This document shows, one piece after another, positions 16,270-24,751 of a DNA stretch of 64,000 nt (positions are counted from its first letter, which is position 1; each line of letters begins with the position of its first letter). Under the pieces are notes generated by a model. That model was not told where the DNA came from. It did not search any database and worked only from the letters and a program-made list of their open reading frames with translations. The stretch is from a virus: the IMG/VR virus record IMGVR_UViG_3300032213_001373, positions 38,328-102,327 of that record. One strand, written 5' to 3'. A program made the translations under genes and the position numbers.

Positions 16270-16743
16270 TCAAGAAACGGATGTTTCTTGTGAGTGAATC
16301 TTATCCCATTTTCCCATCAATTCAATTGATAGATCCGGGTATCGATTCCAATCAATCCGTGGGGCTTCAAGAAGCCCACGAGATTGAAAGCTTTCGATAG
16401 TTGCTTCGACGATTGCTCTGCTGTACATCCGCCATCCGGGCTTCTTTACACCATTTACAACCATTGACTTCAAGCGATAGGGTGCACGTGGTATATAACC
16501 TTTTCGTTCCCAAAGCCTCAAAGTAACTAACGGTCTGCCTAATGCAAGAGCTAACGCACCTGCACTAAACAATTCTAACTCCTTACCTGTTGGTAAGGTT
16601 TTTACCTGTGGATCGGAATCCCAGGAACCTACTGTAGCAGCTTTTTTAACCTTCGCTTTAGGGTCGGGTTCTCTGCGCTTACGTTTAGAGCCTGGATAAA
16701 AATCATCTAGGCTACTAAATAACTTATCTACTTCATCGTTCAT
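16270..16743 (-). CDS. MerR-like helix-turn-helix protein
   Basis: 157 residues. The middle (about 55-105) reads ELFSAGALALALGRPLVTLR followed by WERKGYIPRAPYRL, a MerR/excisionase-like winged helix with the usual LRLWERKGYIP hinge. A basic, probably disordered N-terminus (SKRKRREPDPKAKVKKA) precedes it, and RMYSRAIVEATIESF follows. It could regulate phage transcription or act in DNA replication or partition. The ATG overlaps the gene upstream by four bases. Confidence 0.7.
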   Translation of the reverse strand: MNDEVDKLFSSLDDFYPGSKRKRREPDPKAKVKKAATVGSWDSDPQVKTLPTGKELELFSAGALALALGRPLVTLRLWERKGYIPRAPYRLKSMVVNGVKKPGWRMYSRAIVEATIESFQSRGLLEAPRIDWNRYPDLSIELMGKWDKIHSQETSVS

Positions 16744-17180
16744 GATTTACTTGGAACAAACGCCCATGTAATCTTCTTAGGGAACATAGTATCCACATCT
16801 TCTTCAGAGAGCAAACCCTCATAAAGGCAAGCCATAACTGCGTCCTCATCCAGTACCGGCATAGTTCTAAAGCAACGGCTTTCCAATCCTTTTTCCTTTA
16901 GGATTCGCTCTGCCTCATCTAGATCCAAGCTTTGTGAAACACGACGCTCACGCTTTAAAGATACATACCCACCAACCTCTTCAGGAAGTTGGTACCACTT
17001 GTGGCCCTTATCATCTTCTTCACCATCTGAATCTACAAGATCTGATAGGTAAGACTTTACTTGGGTAAGTTCTTTTGTTGCATCATCAATTTTATTTTTT
17101 AAGAATACAAAGTTACGTACTTTACCTAGTACGCCATCGTCAGCAGATACTGATCTAGATGGTTTTTCAATCTTTGCCAT
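16740..17180 (-). CDS. hypothetical protein
   Basis: 146 residues. It starts with a basic stretch, continues with a helix (FLKNKIDDATKELTQVKSYL), an acidic turn (DSDGEEDDKGHKWYQL), and a region SLKRERRVSQSLDLDEAERI with alternating charges, ending ITWAFVPSKS. No catalytic motif. It starts the short run that ends in the MerR-like and SSB-like genes. Function unknown. Confidence 0.6.
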   Translation of the reverse strand: MAKIEKPSRSVSADDGVLGKVRNFVFLKNKIDDATKELTQVKSYLSDLVDSDGEEDDKGHKWYQLPEEVGGYVSLKRERRVSQSLDLDEAERILKEKGLESRCFRTMPVLDEDAVMACLYEGLLSEEDVDTMFPKKITWAFVPSKS

Positions 17181-17239
17181 AACGCCCTCTTTCTCTTTGT
17201 TGGTGAGCAGTTTAGGGACATACTCAGGTCACTGTCAAA

Positions 17240-17740
17240 TTAATTAATCTCGATTACCTTTGGTTTCTTTTCCTCAGGAAGCTCCTGACGAAGAAGAATA
17301 CGAAGCATACCATCCTTCATATCGGCGCTGTCAACCACGACGTACTCAGCTAGAGCAAAGTCTTGCTTGAAGTCTCGGGAAGCAATGCCTTTATGAACAT
17401 AGTTATCCACAGATGGTAGGGCTGAGCCTTCTACTGTCAAAGTTAGTTCCTTGACAGAGATCTTGATGTCTTCTTTTGAGAATCCGGCAACAGCAATTTC
17501 CAGGACGTAGTTGTCCTTGGACTTGTAGATGTTGTAAGGCGGGTAGGAAGTCATCTTTGCCTCAGAAGCAATTGACTTTAGGGTTTCAAACAAAGGATCA
17601 AACCCGATAGCCCAACGCTCAAACTGTGGGAAGAGTGAATTGATTGTAACTGGCCCAGGGGATGTAGCGGCTGGCTTTTTGTGCCAATCGTAGTCTGGGT
17701 ACTTTTTGTTGCCTTCATGAGGCATGGGAATTAGAGCCAT
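17240..17740 (-). CDS. hsp20: small heat shock protein (Hsp20)
   Basis: 166 residues. Residues about 68-150 form the alpha-crystallin domain: PPYNIYKSKDNYVLEIAVAG, FSKEDIKISVKELTLTVEG, SRDFKQDFAL and the conserved DGMLRILLRQELP near its end, with a C-terminal PKVIEIN matching the I-x-I tail motif that docks between subunits. It is an ATP-independent chaperone that holds unfolding proteins. Hsp20 genes are common in cyanophages and other aquatic phages and may help virion assembly. The Shine-Dalgarno AAGGAG precedes the ATG. Confidence 0.9.
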   Translation of the reverse strand: MALIPMPHEGNKKYPDYDWHKKPAATSPGPVTINSLFPQFERWAIGFDPLFETLKSIASEAKMTSYPPYNIYKSKDNYVLEIAVAGFSKEDIKISVKELTLTVEGSALPSVDNYVHKGIASRDFKQDFALAEYVVVDSADMKDGMLRILLRQELPEEKKPKVIEIN

Positions 17741-17820
17741 AATTATCTCCTTAGACGATAACTAGTAATGGACCCCCCGTTGTGGGCAGGTCTCGGTGTA
17801 TAACAACTATACCAGGGAAT

Positions 17821-17964
17821 TTATTCCCCGATATATTTTTTCAATGCCTCAATGATTACCTCTGTGACGGTACGCTCTTCGATGGCAGCCTTATCCTTTA
17901 CGGCATTCCAGAGGTCGTTAGAGACTCGGATGGTCCGTGTAGGCGTCTTCGGTGCATTGGGCAT
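17821..17964 (-). CDS. ribbon-helix-helix DNA-binding protein
   Basis: 47 residues: a basic N-terminus MPNAPKTPTR, then TIRVSNDLWNAVKDKAAIEE and RTVTEVIIEALKKYIGE, matching the beta-helix-helix layout of CopG/Arc-type repressors (strand RTIRVS, helix A NDLWNAVKDKAAIE, helix B VTEVIIEALKKYI). Such proteins bind as dimers to short operators. It is isolated between Hsp20 and the SNF2-like helicase, a place where it could autoregulate nearby promoters. Confidence 0.8.
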   Translation of the reverse strand: MPNAPKTPTRTIRVSNDLWNAVKDKAAIEERTVTEVIIEALKKYIGE

Positions 17965-17973
17965 ACATATATT

Positions 17974-19536
17974 TTAAACCGTAATGTTCTGTAAGAAAGC
18001 ACGAAGTGACCCCGCAGTTAAGGCTACCCCACCCTCAGAATTAATACCTTCACCGTCCAATACAGCCCCAGCTACAGCCAGTTTCTGAGCCAGCATAGCG
18101 TGCTGTCGCTCCTCGATAGACCCCTCCATAAGGAAGTCTTGGACGACTATGGTTTTCCATGTACTAGACGCACGACGAATACGACCGTTGCGCTGTACAG
18201 CCAAGCCAGCATTCCACGGCAAGTCGTAATTAATGAGTAGGTTAGCCTGAGGAAGATCCACCCCATACCCACCAGCATCAGAACTAACGAGGATACGAGT
18301 ACCAGGCTGAGTCTGAAACTTAAGTTTAGAATCTTCTTTAGCTTTTGCATTCATCTCTCCTGTGTAGGGTGCGCTACCCCAATCCATAATTAAAGCATCA
18401 CGAATAATATCAACCATGTGTACATAGCTGGTAAAGATAACAAGTTTGTTCTTGTCATCTGAATTTAAAAAGTTATCAACATATTCTTTAAGAGCGGAAA
18501 GTTTAGGATGCTTAGTAACACTGTCTAAACGTCCAGAATCTTTTAGGCCACTGACATATCCGGAAGACTCTGAGGATACTTGCAGCAATTCAGGGTGATC
18601 GCAAAGCATTCTAAGTGCAGTTAGTTTAGACATGATACGACCTCGTAAAGCATCCGCACCTTCAAAGCTATCTGCGTGACCGTAATGCGTAAAGATGTCA
18701 AAAGACGCACCGTAGGAATCCGTAGCTTCATCTAGATCGTTGAGGATTTCATTAGCAATACTCTTGTATAGTTTTTTAGATGCTGAATCAAAAGGAACAA
18801 GAATAGGCTCAGCAAAAATTGTTTCTGGCAAGTAAGGTGCAACATCTTCGTCGGTCTGACGTTTGCGTACACACGCCTCCATCAATGTCTTGTTAAGTAT
18901 AGGAAGGTTACGGTAACGCTCTACACCACCAAAGCGGTTGCGAACAATAAAGGTTTGATCGAATAGATCAAAGCGCCCTAGCAATGAAGGGTCTACAAAC
19001 TGCATAATTGAATATAGTTCTTCCGGCTTTCCGTTCTCTACGGGTGTGCCGGTTAGAGCAAACTTGTAATCGCTCTTAAGTTTCTTTACATACTTTGATC
19101 GTTTTGATCTAAAGCTTTTGATTGCGGTTGCTTCGTCGCAGACAATGAATCCCGTAGGGAGCTGTCGTACGTACTCCCAGTCGTTAACAACTTGCTCGTA
19201 GTTAATAATGACATAATCAACCAACGAATGGCCCCAGTCGAGTGCTTCGATGTACTGGGCTTCCCTTTGTTTTGGCGTTCCATCAATAACCAGAGGTGTT
19301 GAAGTTCCATCAGTAAATTTCCTAATCTGTTCTGCCCATTGGTATTTAAGGCTAGAAAGACAGATGATAATACCTGGCTCCCGGATTGAACCGTTGTCCA
19401 TCAACTGTTCGAGCGCAGCTATAGTCAGGACTGTCTTTCCAAGCCCCAAATCATAGGCCACTAACATCTTGCCGCGATCGCACATTGCGTCTACGGCTTC
19501 TGGTTGGTAAGGCAATAAGGTACCTGTGAAGGTCAT
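17974..19536 (-). CDS. SNF2-family DEAD/DEAH-type helicase
   Basis: 520 residues. Walker A motif DLGLGKT lies at 29-35, the DEAT box (motif II) near 135, LTGTPVENG (motif III) near 161, and the second RecA lobe carries LVIFTSYVHMVDIIRDAL, GGYGVDLPQANLLINYDLPW and QRNGRIRRASS (motifs IV-VI). This is the SWI2/SNF2 translocase pattern in its minimal two-lobe form. Phage members are often involved in recombination or fork processing. The start overlaps the PnuC-like gene by ATGA. Confidence 0.85.
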   Translation of the reverse strand: MTFTGTLLPYQPEAVDAMCDRGKMLVAYDLGLGKTVLTIAALEQLMDNGSIREPGIIICLSSLKYQWAEQIRKFTDGTSTPLVIDGTPKQREAQYIEALDWGHSLVDYVIINYEQVVNDWEYVRQLPTGFIVCDEATAIKSFRSKRSKYVKKLKSDYKFALTGTPVENGKPEELYSIMQFVDPSLLGRFDLFDQTFIVRNRFGGVERYRNLPILNKTLMEACVRKRQTDEDVAPYLPETIFAEPILVPFDSASKKLYKSIANEILNDLDEATDSYGASFDIFTHYGHADSFEGADALRGRIMSKLTALRMLCDHPELLQVSSESSGYVSGLKDSGRLDSVTKHPKLSALKEYVDNFLNSDDKNKLVIFTSYVHMVDIIRDALIMDWGSAPYTGEMNAKAKEDSKLKFQTQPGTRILVSSDAGGYGVDLPQANLLINYDLPWNAGLAVQRNGRIRRASSTWKTIVVQDFLMEGSIEERQHAMLAQKLAVAGAVLDGEGINSEGGVALTAGSLRAFLQNITV

Positions 19537-19751
19537 ACGAGTTCGTCTCTCCTCCAGTGGATAAAAGACTTCACGTAAACAATTGCGTAAGCAATAGCAG
19601 AAAAGATAAACCCATATTGCTTAGTAGTGACGGCATATACGATCCAAATTACTTCGTTAACTAGTAGGACTATCCATCCCCAAATAGTTTTCTTTCCCAC
19701 GAAGTAGATTCCGCAAACACCAATGGCAGCTAAAACCCAAGACCAGTACAT
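19533..19751 (-). CDS. small PnuC-like membrane protein
   Basis: 72 residues, three hydrophobic segments (YWSWVLAAIGVCGIYFVG, IWGWIVLLVNEVIWIVYAV and GFIFSAIAYAIVYVKSF) with the WGW...N..IW..YA..T.QYGF spacing reminiscent of the nicotinamide transporter PnuC. PnuC itself is about 200-240 residues with more segments, so this is a truncated relative or a domain that pairs with itself. A role in nicotinamide riboside uptake is speculative. It sits between primase and SNF2 helicase. Confidence 0.6.
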   Translation of the reverse strand: MYWSWVLAAIGVCGIYFVGKKTIWGWIVLLVNEVIWIVYAVTTKQYGFIFSAIAYAIVYVKSFIHWRRDELV

Positions 19752-19759
19752 ACCTGCCC

Positions 19760-20737
19760 CTAACTGTAGATTGCAGACTCTCCGAATACGCAGTGCCTAG
19801 CATTTTCAATTCCATATACTACCTGATCCCGAGTCATGTCACCGATGTCTTTGGCGCCACTATCTCCGTAGGCAAAGAACCAGCACTCCATACCAAGCTT
19901 CTTAATCTTAGCAAACATTTCTTTAGAGGCTTTCTCCCCAGCCGGATCGATCTTGGGGTTATCAAATGCCAGTATTAACTTGTCAGCTTGACGCATTAGT
20001 TCAACCTGTTCAGAGCTTACAGAAGCTCCAAAGGTAGAGACTCCATCTGGACCTACTTTTAAAGATCTTAAATAGACCGCATCTAAAGGAGATTCTACTA
20101 CAATCATAGTTCCTCCTAACCACACGTCCAATCCAAATAAAGTCTTAGACTTCTGAACACCGGCTGGACGGTTTCTAAAGAGTCGATTGCTCTGACCCTT
20201 CTCCTGCCAGCCCATAAGCTTGCCACTATCAGCGTGACGTATAGGTGTGATCCAAGCCTCTTGTCGCTTATCCCAACGCACACCATAGTCATAGCAAGCG
20301 TTCTCAGTTAGCTTACGAGCCTGAACAGCCCACTCCGGAGGAGAGTCAAAGATTGCAAGACGGGCTTCGCTCATCTCAACTGGTCTAGGAATAGATACGT
20401 AGCTGTTACGCATCTCCTCCATCTGCTTTACAAGAAGGTCAAGGTCTACCTCAACGTTAGCTCGCAACCAATCCTTGGCTGCCTCTAGATCAAGGCGTCC
20501 CCACTCTGTCTTAAGCTCAAGCACTTCCGCGACAAGAGTTATAAGAGTTCCCTTGTATCCACAGGAGAAGCAATGGTGGACACCAGTCTCAGAGTTGATT
20601 GACCAGGATGGATTGTGATCTTCCTTGCCGGTTCTCTCTAAGTGCATAGGGCACCAACCAGTCAGCTCACTGTTCCGCTGAGTGGTATCGATACCAAGAC
20701 GTAGCAGAGCTTGCTGTACGTCACCTTCTCTATACAT
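19760..20737 (-). CDS. dnaG: DnaG-like primase (zinc-binding plus TOPRIM)
   Basis: 325 residues from ATG 20737, which shares TAATG with the small zinc gene upstream. The N-terminal zinc site is GWCPMH and HCFSCGYKG (Cys29, His32, Cys56, Cys59, CHC2 type). The TOPRIM-like domain follows with MIVVESPLDAVYL and LILAFDNPKIDPAG. There is no helicase domain, the helicase being encoded separately at 21151-22392. It synthesises RNA primers for lagging-strand synthesis. Confidence 0.85.
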   Translation of the reverse strand: MYREGDVQQALLRLGIDTTQRNSELTGWCPMHLERTGKEDHNPSWSINSETGVHHCFSCGYKGTLITLVAEVLELKTEWGRLDLEAAKDWLRANVEVDLDLLVKQMEEMRNSYVSIPRPVEMSEARLAIFDSPPEWAVQARKLTENACYDYGVRWDKRQEAWITPIRHADSGKLMGWQEKGQSNRLFRNRPAGVQKSKTLFGLDVWLGGTMIVVESPLDAVYLRSLKVGPDGVSTFGASVSSEQVELMRQADKLILAFDNPKIDPAGEKASKEMFAKIKKLGMECWFFAYGDSGAKDIGDMTRDQVVYGIENARHCVFGESAIYS

Positions 20738-20907
20738 TAGTCCACCGGTGTTGGTGCGGTTGCAAGCGCACCGCATAACGCACATTCCATATCAAGCATG
20801 TAAAGAGAGATCTCTCCCTCTTCAAACATAACCTGTACCTTCCACAGCAGAGAGCCGCAGATACATACATGCAATGGTGCTTCTTTATCTCTAAGATCTA
20901 AACTCAT
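20737..20907 (-). CDS. small zinc-ribbon protein
   Basis: 56 residues: MSLDLRDKEAPLHVCICGSL has Cys15-x-Cys17, and MECALCGALATAPTPVD has a Cys-x2-Cys pair (residues 42 and 45), giving one probable zinc site. It overlaps the WhiB gene upstream by ATGA and the primase downstream by TAATG. The coupling argues that it is real and co-translated with primase. The function is unknown. Confidence 0.65.
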   Translation of the reverse strand: MSLDLRDKEAPLHVCICGSLLWKVQVMFEEGEISLYMLDMECALCGALATAPTPVD

Positions 20908-21191
20908 GCCCTTACCCTCTTCCTACGACGCATTAGGCGCCGCTCATGAGGAGTTGTTGCTCCCCAAATACCATCCAGCTCAGGATGCTTAAGTGCATAC
21001 TCAAGACACCCTAGTGTTAACGGACAGCTCTTACAAATAGCCTTTGCTGTATACATATCTGCATACTCTTCAGGTGTCGAGTCTGTAAGGTCGTCCTTCT
21101 CCCTTGTAAAGAAGAGTTCAGGATCTACCTGTGCACAGAGCTGACTGCCATCAAACAATTGGTGTTCCGAATAGAGATCCATACTCTTCAA
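20904..21191 (-). CDS. whiB: WhiB-family Fe-S transcription factor
   Basis: About 95 residues. Cluster Cys lie in QLCAQV and AICKSCPLTLGCLEYAL, the standard Cys-x(n)-Cys-x2-Cys-x5-Cys, followed by DGIWGATTPHERRLMRRRKR, the family turn and basic DNA-binding tail. Start choice: TTG at 21191 has AAGGA four bases and GGAGG nine bases upstream; ATG at 21182 is possible but poorly spaced. The first 40 bases overlap the DnaB gene, whose stop is at 21151. Together with the WhiB at 10961-11305 it supports an actinobacterial host. Confidence 0.85.
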   Translation of the reverse strand: MKSMDLYSEHQLFDGSQLCAQVDPELFFTREKDDLTDSTPEEYADMYTAKAICKSCPLTLGCLEYALKHPELDGIWGATTPHERRLMRRRKRVRA

Positions 21192-22392
21192 ACTTTCCTT
21201 CCTCCCAGTCCCACAACAGGTCACTTGAAGCCGGTCCGCAGTTACGGCTGGCTACGATCTTAAGCTCACGAGATGTATCGTCTTCTTCATCCTGCTTTTG
21301 CAAACCAAGGATTACATCTGAGTCCTGATAGAACGATGATGAATATCCAATTGCGTCCGCGGAAACTTGACGCTTCTTCATCTTCCAGAGAAGCACCTGT
21401 GTGGAGACGACGATAGGAATCTCTTTAGCCATAGCAAGATGCTTAAGGCCACGAGTTATATTGGTGAGTGCTTGAGGAGAGTTGGACTCTCCACTGACCT
21501 CATCAAGCATAAGATAAACACCGTCAACAAAAACAATGTTAGGACGAAGCTTGTCGATCTTTGCTGAGAGTCCTGTAACTGTCATTGCTGATACTGAATC
21601 TGTTAGATAGAAGTTGTGCATGGTCTCCATCTTTGTTAGTGCTGCTTTGTAGCGAGCTTCTTCATCTGGATTAAGAGAACCACGGATAAGTCGAGAGTGT
21701 GCAATCTTGGCACGCATTGCATCGTGACGATGTTGCTGTTCAATGTTAGTCATCTCAAAAGATTGGAACATTGGAACAAACCCATCTTCGTGAATGTTAA
21801 CTGCAACCTGCATTGCAAGCACAGACTTACCGGTCTTAGGTGGTGCAATGATTGTTACAAGTTGTCCCGGCTGAAGACCTGCAGTTGCTTGGTCGATAGT
21901 TCTAAAGCCGGTTGCCATTCCAAGCAAACCATTAGGACGAGTCTTAACACTTAGATACTCATCAAAACGATTCATTGGATCTTTAGTTAGATCGATATCA
22001 GATGACTCTGCTACACCCTCATCTGCAATACGGGCAACGCCACGACTCATCGCAGCTAAAGCAGAGTTGTGATCTCCCTGTGAGATTGCCTCTGCTGCAC
22101 TCTGTACTACGTCAATAGTGTGCTGGCGTTTGCGGTACTCAACTAACTGATCTACAAGATACTCAAGAGAATCTTCTACTGCCAAGAGGTTGTAGGTAGG
22201 AAAGTTATCTTTGACTGTGACAGCTGTAGGAACTTCGCTGTACTTAGTCCAGTGCTGTCTAAGGAACTGCCAGACCTGTCGATTCTCATCAACAAAGAAC
22301 CAACCGTCCTGAACCCCGGCCTCTAGCAGAGGAGCGATATCACGGGTGCGGATAGCACGAGACAGTAACCTGATCTCATTATCTGCTGCCAT
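21151..22392 (-). CDS. dnaB: DnaB-like replicative helicase
   Basis: 413 residues. The N-terminal helical domain (1-125) is followed by GFRTIDQATAGLQPGQLVTI, Walker A PPKTGKS (184-190), FQSFEMTN, Walker B NIVFVDGVYLM, and DSDVILGLQKQ near the C-terminus, the RecA-like core of DnaB helicases. The hexamer unwinds DNA at the fork. It is next to a DnaC-like loader and an initiator-like protein, a complete replisome-loading set. The 3' end overlaps the WhiB gene. Confidence 0.9.
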   Translation of the reverse strand: MAADNEIRLLSRAIRTRDIAPLLEAGVQDGWFFVDENRQVWQFLRQHWTKYSEVPTAVTVKDNFPTYNLLAVEDSLEYLVDQLVEYRKRQHTIDVVQSAAEAISQGDHNSALAAMSRGVARIADEGVAESSDIDLTKDPMNRFDEYLSVKTRPNGLLGMATGFRTIDQATAGLQPGQLVTIIAPPKTGKSVLAMQVAVNIHEDGFVPMFQSFEMTNIEQQHRHDAMRAKIAHSRLIRGSLNPDEEARYKAALTKMETMHNFYLTDSVSAMTVTGLSAKIDKLRPNIVFVDGVYLMLDEVSGESNSPQALTNITRGLKHLAMAKEIPIVVSTQVLLWKMKKRQVSADAIGYSSSFYQDSDVILGLQKQDEEDDTSRELKIVASRNCGPASSDLLWDWEEGKFEEYGSLFGTPIV

Positions 22393-22799
22393 TAGACCTT
22401 CCCCTCAATGTTAATGTACTTGCTTCCATAGCGTAACCCACGTTCTGGAATATCCACAACTCCGTACAACTCTGGTCTGTAGGGAAGTTCAGCAACCAGG
22501 TCTGCGACTACGTTATATGCAATGTAATAGTTAAACGGATTAGTGCCAAGATTATCTAGATCCTCTTGTACACGATCCATTTCTTTTTGAGTATAGCCAA
22601 ACCCAACTAACTCTAAACGGTACTCATACTTTTCAGCAAAGCGCCAGAACAGAGAAAGGGATTGTCGATTGTAAGTTACCTCTTCACCGAAGACAGGGAT
22701 CCCTAGAACCTTTTTAAAGGTAGGGCTGCGATCGATGATGCAGTCAATAGCAACTGCAATTCTTGGAGGAACTTCATTTGAAATATCGCCCCCCTTCAT
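22392..22799 (-). CDS. hypothetical protein
   Basis: 135 residues, mixed alpha/beta by composition with PRIAVAIDCIIDRSPTFKKV at the start, YEYRLELVGFGYTQKEMDRV in the middle and GLRYGSKYINIEGKV at the end. The start has some look of a HAD-type or Rossmann-like strand but no clear catalytic motif. It overlaps DnaB at one end and lies between DnaB and the SWIM zinc finger gene. Role unknown, presumably replication-associated by position. Confidence 0.55.
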   Translation of the reverse strand: MKGGDISNEVPPRIAVAIDCIIDRSPTFKKVLGIPVFGEEVTYNRQSLSLFWRFAEKYEYRLELVGFGYTQKEMDRVQEDLDNLGTNPFNYYIAYNVVADLVAELPYRPELYGVVDIPERGLRYGSKYINIEGKV

Positions 22800-22801
22800 A
22801 A

Positions 22802-23101
22802 TTAGACTACCTCAATTTTTCCGTAGTCAATTAATAGTTTGCGAAACAACTTGGGATCCTTACTAGCGATGATGGTGTCTAGTTTGGACGCACGATTAGA
22901 AACCTCGGTTGGATACACTCCACCGTTCTCTTCCATACGTGACTTAACAAAGCGGGTGTGCTTGCAGTTACCTCTGGAATCAAACCCAGGGCAAGAACAA
23001 CGAAGTCGTTCTGTAGAGAGATTGATTTCAACCTCGTGCACGCCAGTATCTGATAAAAAGATCTGGGTAACTTGCCAGTAATTCATCTTCGTCCTAATCA
23101 T
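22802..23101 (-). CDS. SWIM-type zinc finger protein
   Basis: 99 residues. LRCSCPGFDSRGNCKHTRFV gives the Cys-x-Cys...Cys-x-His set of SWIM domains, found in plant FAR1, MEKK1 and bacterial SWI2/SNF2-associated proteins. A phage protein this short is essentially just the SWIM finger with helical ends. SWIM domains bind DNA or protein partners, so an interaction with the phage SNF2 helicase or loader is conceivable. ATG 23101 overlaps the DnaC-like stop (ATGA); ATG 23086 with AGGA five bases upstream is an alternative. Confidence 0.7.
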   Translation of the reverse strand: MIRTKMNYWQVTQIFLSDTGVHEVEINLSTERLRCSCPGFDSRGNCKHTRFVKSRMEENGGVYPTEVSNRASKLDTIIASKDPKLFRKLLIDYGKIEVV

Positions 23102-23775
23102 CGTCGTCGATCTCCTCCGGTAGCAATTATGTCAAGAGGAACAAAAGCTTCATGCCCAAAGCTCCCCATAGATTCTCCATACATTGAATCCCACTTGTCT
23201 AAAGAATAGTTGGTTGTAACGATAGTTGGCAACCCAGCATTAAATCTTGCACGTAGTAAAGCATCAAAAGTGTTTTCAGCCCACCCGCTTGCAGTTCTGT
23301 ACTCCTTACCTAGGTCATCAAGAACTAGAAGTCGCACGTTGTTATCACGACCTGCTTCTCCATAAAGACCATTGATAAGAACTTCAAGTGTGTCATCAAA
23401 CTCTGACCATTGTTGCTTCTGTAAACGAAGAAGCTTTGGGTAGTCAAGAAAAACTACTGGACGCTTTGCAGCAGAGCCTGTAGTCCCCCAACCAATAGGA
23501 GCCATAGTACGAATCAATGTCTGAGCAGTTACCGACGCAAGAGTTGTCTTGCCATGACCTGGTTCTCCCTGCAACAAAAGACCTAGCCCACACTTCTTAT
23601 CTCCGGCAGCGGTAATGACTCGTCCTTCTTCGACAAGTTTGATCCACTTATAAATCTCATCAACGACTGGGTTTTGATCCAGGTCAGAGAATTCCCACCC
23701 AACACTTTTTGTTGGGAAGCCAGCAGCATTGATCTGTGCCCTAACACTTCCAGGTAAATCTGATAGTGAATACAT
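23098..23775 (-). CDS. dnaC: DnaC-like helicase loader (AAA+ ATPase)
   Basis: 225 residues. Walker A GEPGHGKT at 70-77 in LLLQGEPGHGKTTLASV, Walker B RLLVLDDLGKEY, sensor 1-like TIVTTNYSLD and downstream Arg-rich end (GDRRR). This is the DnaC/IstB-type AAA+ pattern used to load DnaB. The neighbouring DnaB and initiator-like genes support this job. It ends four bases into the SWIM gene. Confidence 0.85.
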   Translation of the reverse strand: MYSLSDLPGSVRAQINAAGFPTKSVGWEFSDLDQNPVVDEIYKWIKLVEEGRVITAAGDKKCGLGLLLQGEPGHGKTTLASVTAQTLIRTMAPIGWGTTGSAAKRPVVFLDYPKLLRLQKQQWSEFDDTLEVLINGLYGEAGRDNNVRLLVLDDLGKEYRTASGWAENTFDALLRARFNAGLPTIVTTNYSLDKWDSMYGESMGSFGHEAFVPLDIIATGGDRRR

Positions 23776-24728
23776 TAGCCCTCCAATAGCTTAAGCATTT
23801 TCTCTTGATGCTTCTTCAAAGCATCGTCATCACCTTCTGGTTTTTCATCGCGGTGAACCAATCCGTGAATGGTCGGATAGTATGCCACAAATCTGCGCCA
23901 CAAGGGTTCACCGATTCCAGGGTCACGTAGCAACCGTGGATCAGCAAAGAACATTCTAATCGCCTTTAACATTCCAAGTCGAGTTGCACCTTCGCCAAAC
24001 ATCTTGTGCATCCAAGAACGGAAGTGATCGCGGTTCATCTGACCTGGTGTTCCTGGTGCAGCATCACGCATCAAGTCATAGAACTCAGCAATGATGTCGT
24101 TGCTATCCCACAACTCTTCAGGACGTTCGTTACGACGCATGTGCTTTGGCACCGCTTCGAACTTAGTCTTCTTGTACTTCTCGTTCAAACGTTTCTGACG
24201 ATCCTCGATCTTTCCGACGGCGCCTGGTGATGCGTCAGCTTCCTCGCTGATGCGGAGGCGGCGGGGTTTGGGATCTTCTTGCTCTTCTTCAAAAGGCCAA
24301 CTCATTTCAACTTTCCCTTCGGACGTAGTCCCTAAAGATAAAGTACGTAGTACTTTATCTTTCTTTAAGCTAAGCGACTTAGTACTAGTATTAGTATTAG
24401 CTACTGCACTACTGTCAGTGTATAGACTGCCTGAAAACCCGTCGTCGGTCAAACCGTCGTCGGTGATTCTAACGAATGGCATATTCAAATCGTTATTAGT
24501 AAATTTCCAATACGTTCGGAACTGACCTTTAACGCGATGCTTTTCCATTGTGATGTAACCAGCAAGCTTTAACTCATTCATTGCAGAACGAATTGCGTCA
24601 CGTCCTTCGCTAACATCTGGACGATCCGCTGCTTCCTCCGCAGAAATAACTCTGCCGATTTCTAAATAGAAATAAAAAAATCCGACAGCACGTTTTGATA
24701 GCCTCGGATCTGTTGCGGGTGATTTCAT
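23775..24728 (-). CDS. winged-helix replication initiator-like protein
   Basis: 317 residues. N-terminal region (about 10-75) reads as a winged helix: RLSKRAVGFFYFYLEIGRVI, a recognition helix with GRDAIRSAMNELKLAGYI and TMEKHRVKGQFRTYW. It is followed by a Ser-rich linker and a helical C-terminal part with RSWMHKMFGEGATRLGML. Position at the head of DnaC/DnaB/primase genes and this layout resemble phage replication proteins of the O/DnaD type. GAAGGAGG precedes the ATG by four bases. Confidence 0.65.
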   Translation of the reverse strand: MKSPATDPRLSKRAVGFFYFYLEIGRVISAEEAADRPDVSEGRDAIRSAMNELKLAGYITMEKHRVKGQFRTYWKFTNNDLNMPFVRITDDGLTDDGFSGSLYTDSSAVANTNTSTKSLSLKKDKVLRTLSLGTTSEGKVEMSWPFEEEQEDPKPRRLRISEEADASPGAVGKIEDRQKRLNEKYKKTKFEAVPKHMRRNERPEELWDSNDIIAEFYDLMRDAAPGTPGQMNRDHFRSWMHKMFGEGATRLGMLKAIRMFFADPRLLRDPGIGEPLWRRFVAYYPTIHGLVHRDEKPEGDDDALKKHQEKMLKLLEG

Positions 24729-24751
24729 AGTCCCTCCTTCAGGAGGAGACT

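Noticed and set aside
17782-17994. Plus-strand 70-residue frame
   Set aside because: Opposite a clear ribbon-helix-helix gene on the minus strand.
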